A program made the translations under genes and the position numbers. DNA of 64,000 nt from Methanoregula formicica SMSP (lineage in GTDB: Archaea; Halobacteriota; Methanomicrobia; Methanomicrobiales; Methanospirillaceae), in NCBI RefSeq assembly GCF_000327485.1, contig NC_019943.1, positions 1,178,001-1,242,000 of the forward strand, given 5' to 3'. The notes under the pieces are model-generated. The model had not been told where the DNA came from and did not search any database. It saw only the letters and a list, made by a program, of their open reading frames with translations. Below are positions 63,814 to 64,000 of this stretch, piece by piece; the stretch's first letter is position 1; each line of letters opens with the position of its first letter.

Positions 63814-64000
63814 CATGCTCACGCTTGCGCTTGCCGGAAAACCCAACTGCGGGAAGTCCACGTTCTTTAAGGCTGCCACGATGGCCCATGCCGAGATTGC
63901 GAATTACCCGTTCACCACCATCAACCCGAATTTCGGTGTCGCCTACGTGCGGACGAAGTGCGCCTGCACGGAACTCAAGGTGAAGTGCAGCCACTGCGTT
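63814..64000 (+). CDS. Obg/YchF-type GTP-binding protein (5' part)
   Basis: The frame is open to the window end and encodes the first 62 residues. The G1 loop [17 protein letters not shown], the switch region [15 protein letters not shown] and the cysteine-rich start [13 protein letters not shown] match the archaeal YchF-related GTPases. A ribosome site (GGAGAGGAAG) precedes the ATG by five bases. These proteins bind ribosomes or act in translation-linked stress. The remainder lies outside the window. Confidence 0.88.

Overview
The window reads as a chromosome segment of a methanogenic archaeon, most likely of the order Methanomicrobiales (a Methanoregula-like organism is my best guess). Evidence: an archaeal-type split glutamate synthase next to an F420-hydrogenase beta-like (FrhB) subunit, the methanofuran gene mfnB, archaeal-type ValS and MetG, a DUF92 membrane protein, a PGF-type cell-surface anchor, TATA-box promoters with several apparently leaderless genes, and T-tract terminators. 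Core genes are GC-rich. Accessory islands are clearly AT-richer.

Layout. 1-1,800: left-edge accessory DNA with short hairpins, an AT-rich HEPN-like gene and a tiny MGADAPI peptide gene. 1,817-15,654: a nitrogen-assimilation block. The four-gene glutamate synthase operon (amidotransferase, FMN/Fe-S, GXGXG and FrhB subunits) diverges from glnA, followed by a KaiC-like/PEP-binding fusion protein, amt, two PII genes, a nuclease-fold-like unknown and gdhA. The glnA and amt promoters both carry GGAA-N6-TTCC-type sites just after the TATA box, which resemble NrpR operators. 16,000-26,750: stress, redox and metal genes (DUF362 ferredoxin protein, ferritin, TPR protein, YHS mini-protein with CopA, AN1 zinc finger), then the hcp/cupin operon divergent from an HxlR regulator. 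26,880-36,650: a defence-like island with a PstI/BsuBI-type restriction-modification pair, a RecQ helicase fused to a ComF-like phosphoribosyltransferase and overlapping a DprA gene, a 1.3 kb gene-free stretch, rsgA, and an MntA/HepT pair whose hepT is frameshifted.

36,700-55,620: mostly housekeeping genes: queuosine-precursor-type transporter, ArsB/NhaD permease, the archaeal riboflavin-pathway reductase, a PAS histidine kinase with a lone receiver, a Kef-type antiporter, tRNA-Phe, a DHH phosphoesterase, metG, msrA, sixA, a PEGA surface protein, guaB, mfnB, a HisA/HisF-related protein and tmk. 55,700-58,240: a second AT-rich island (HNH endonuclease, 2H phosphoesterase, calcineurin-like phosphoesterase). 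58,300-64,000: valS, DUF92, a membrane protein, a pyruvate-kinase C-terminal-like protein and the start of an Obg/YchF-type GTPase.

The strongest candidate for a little-described system is the RecQ-ComF-like fusion with overlapping dprA at 30,058-33,470. It sits beside a restriction system and a repeat element that recurs, inverted, in the second AT-rich island. No CRISPR array, rRNA or transposase was recognised.
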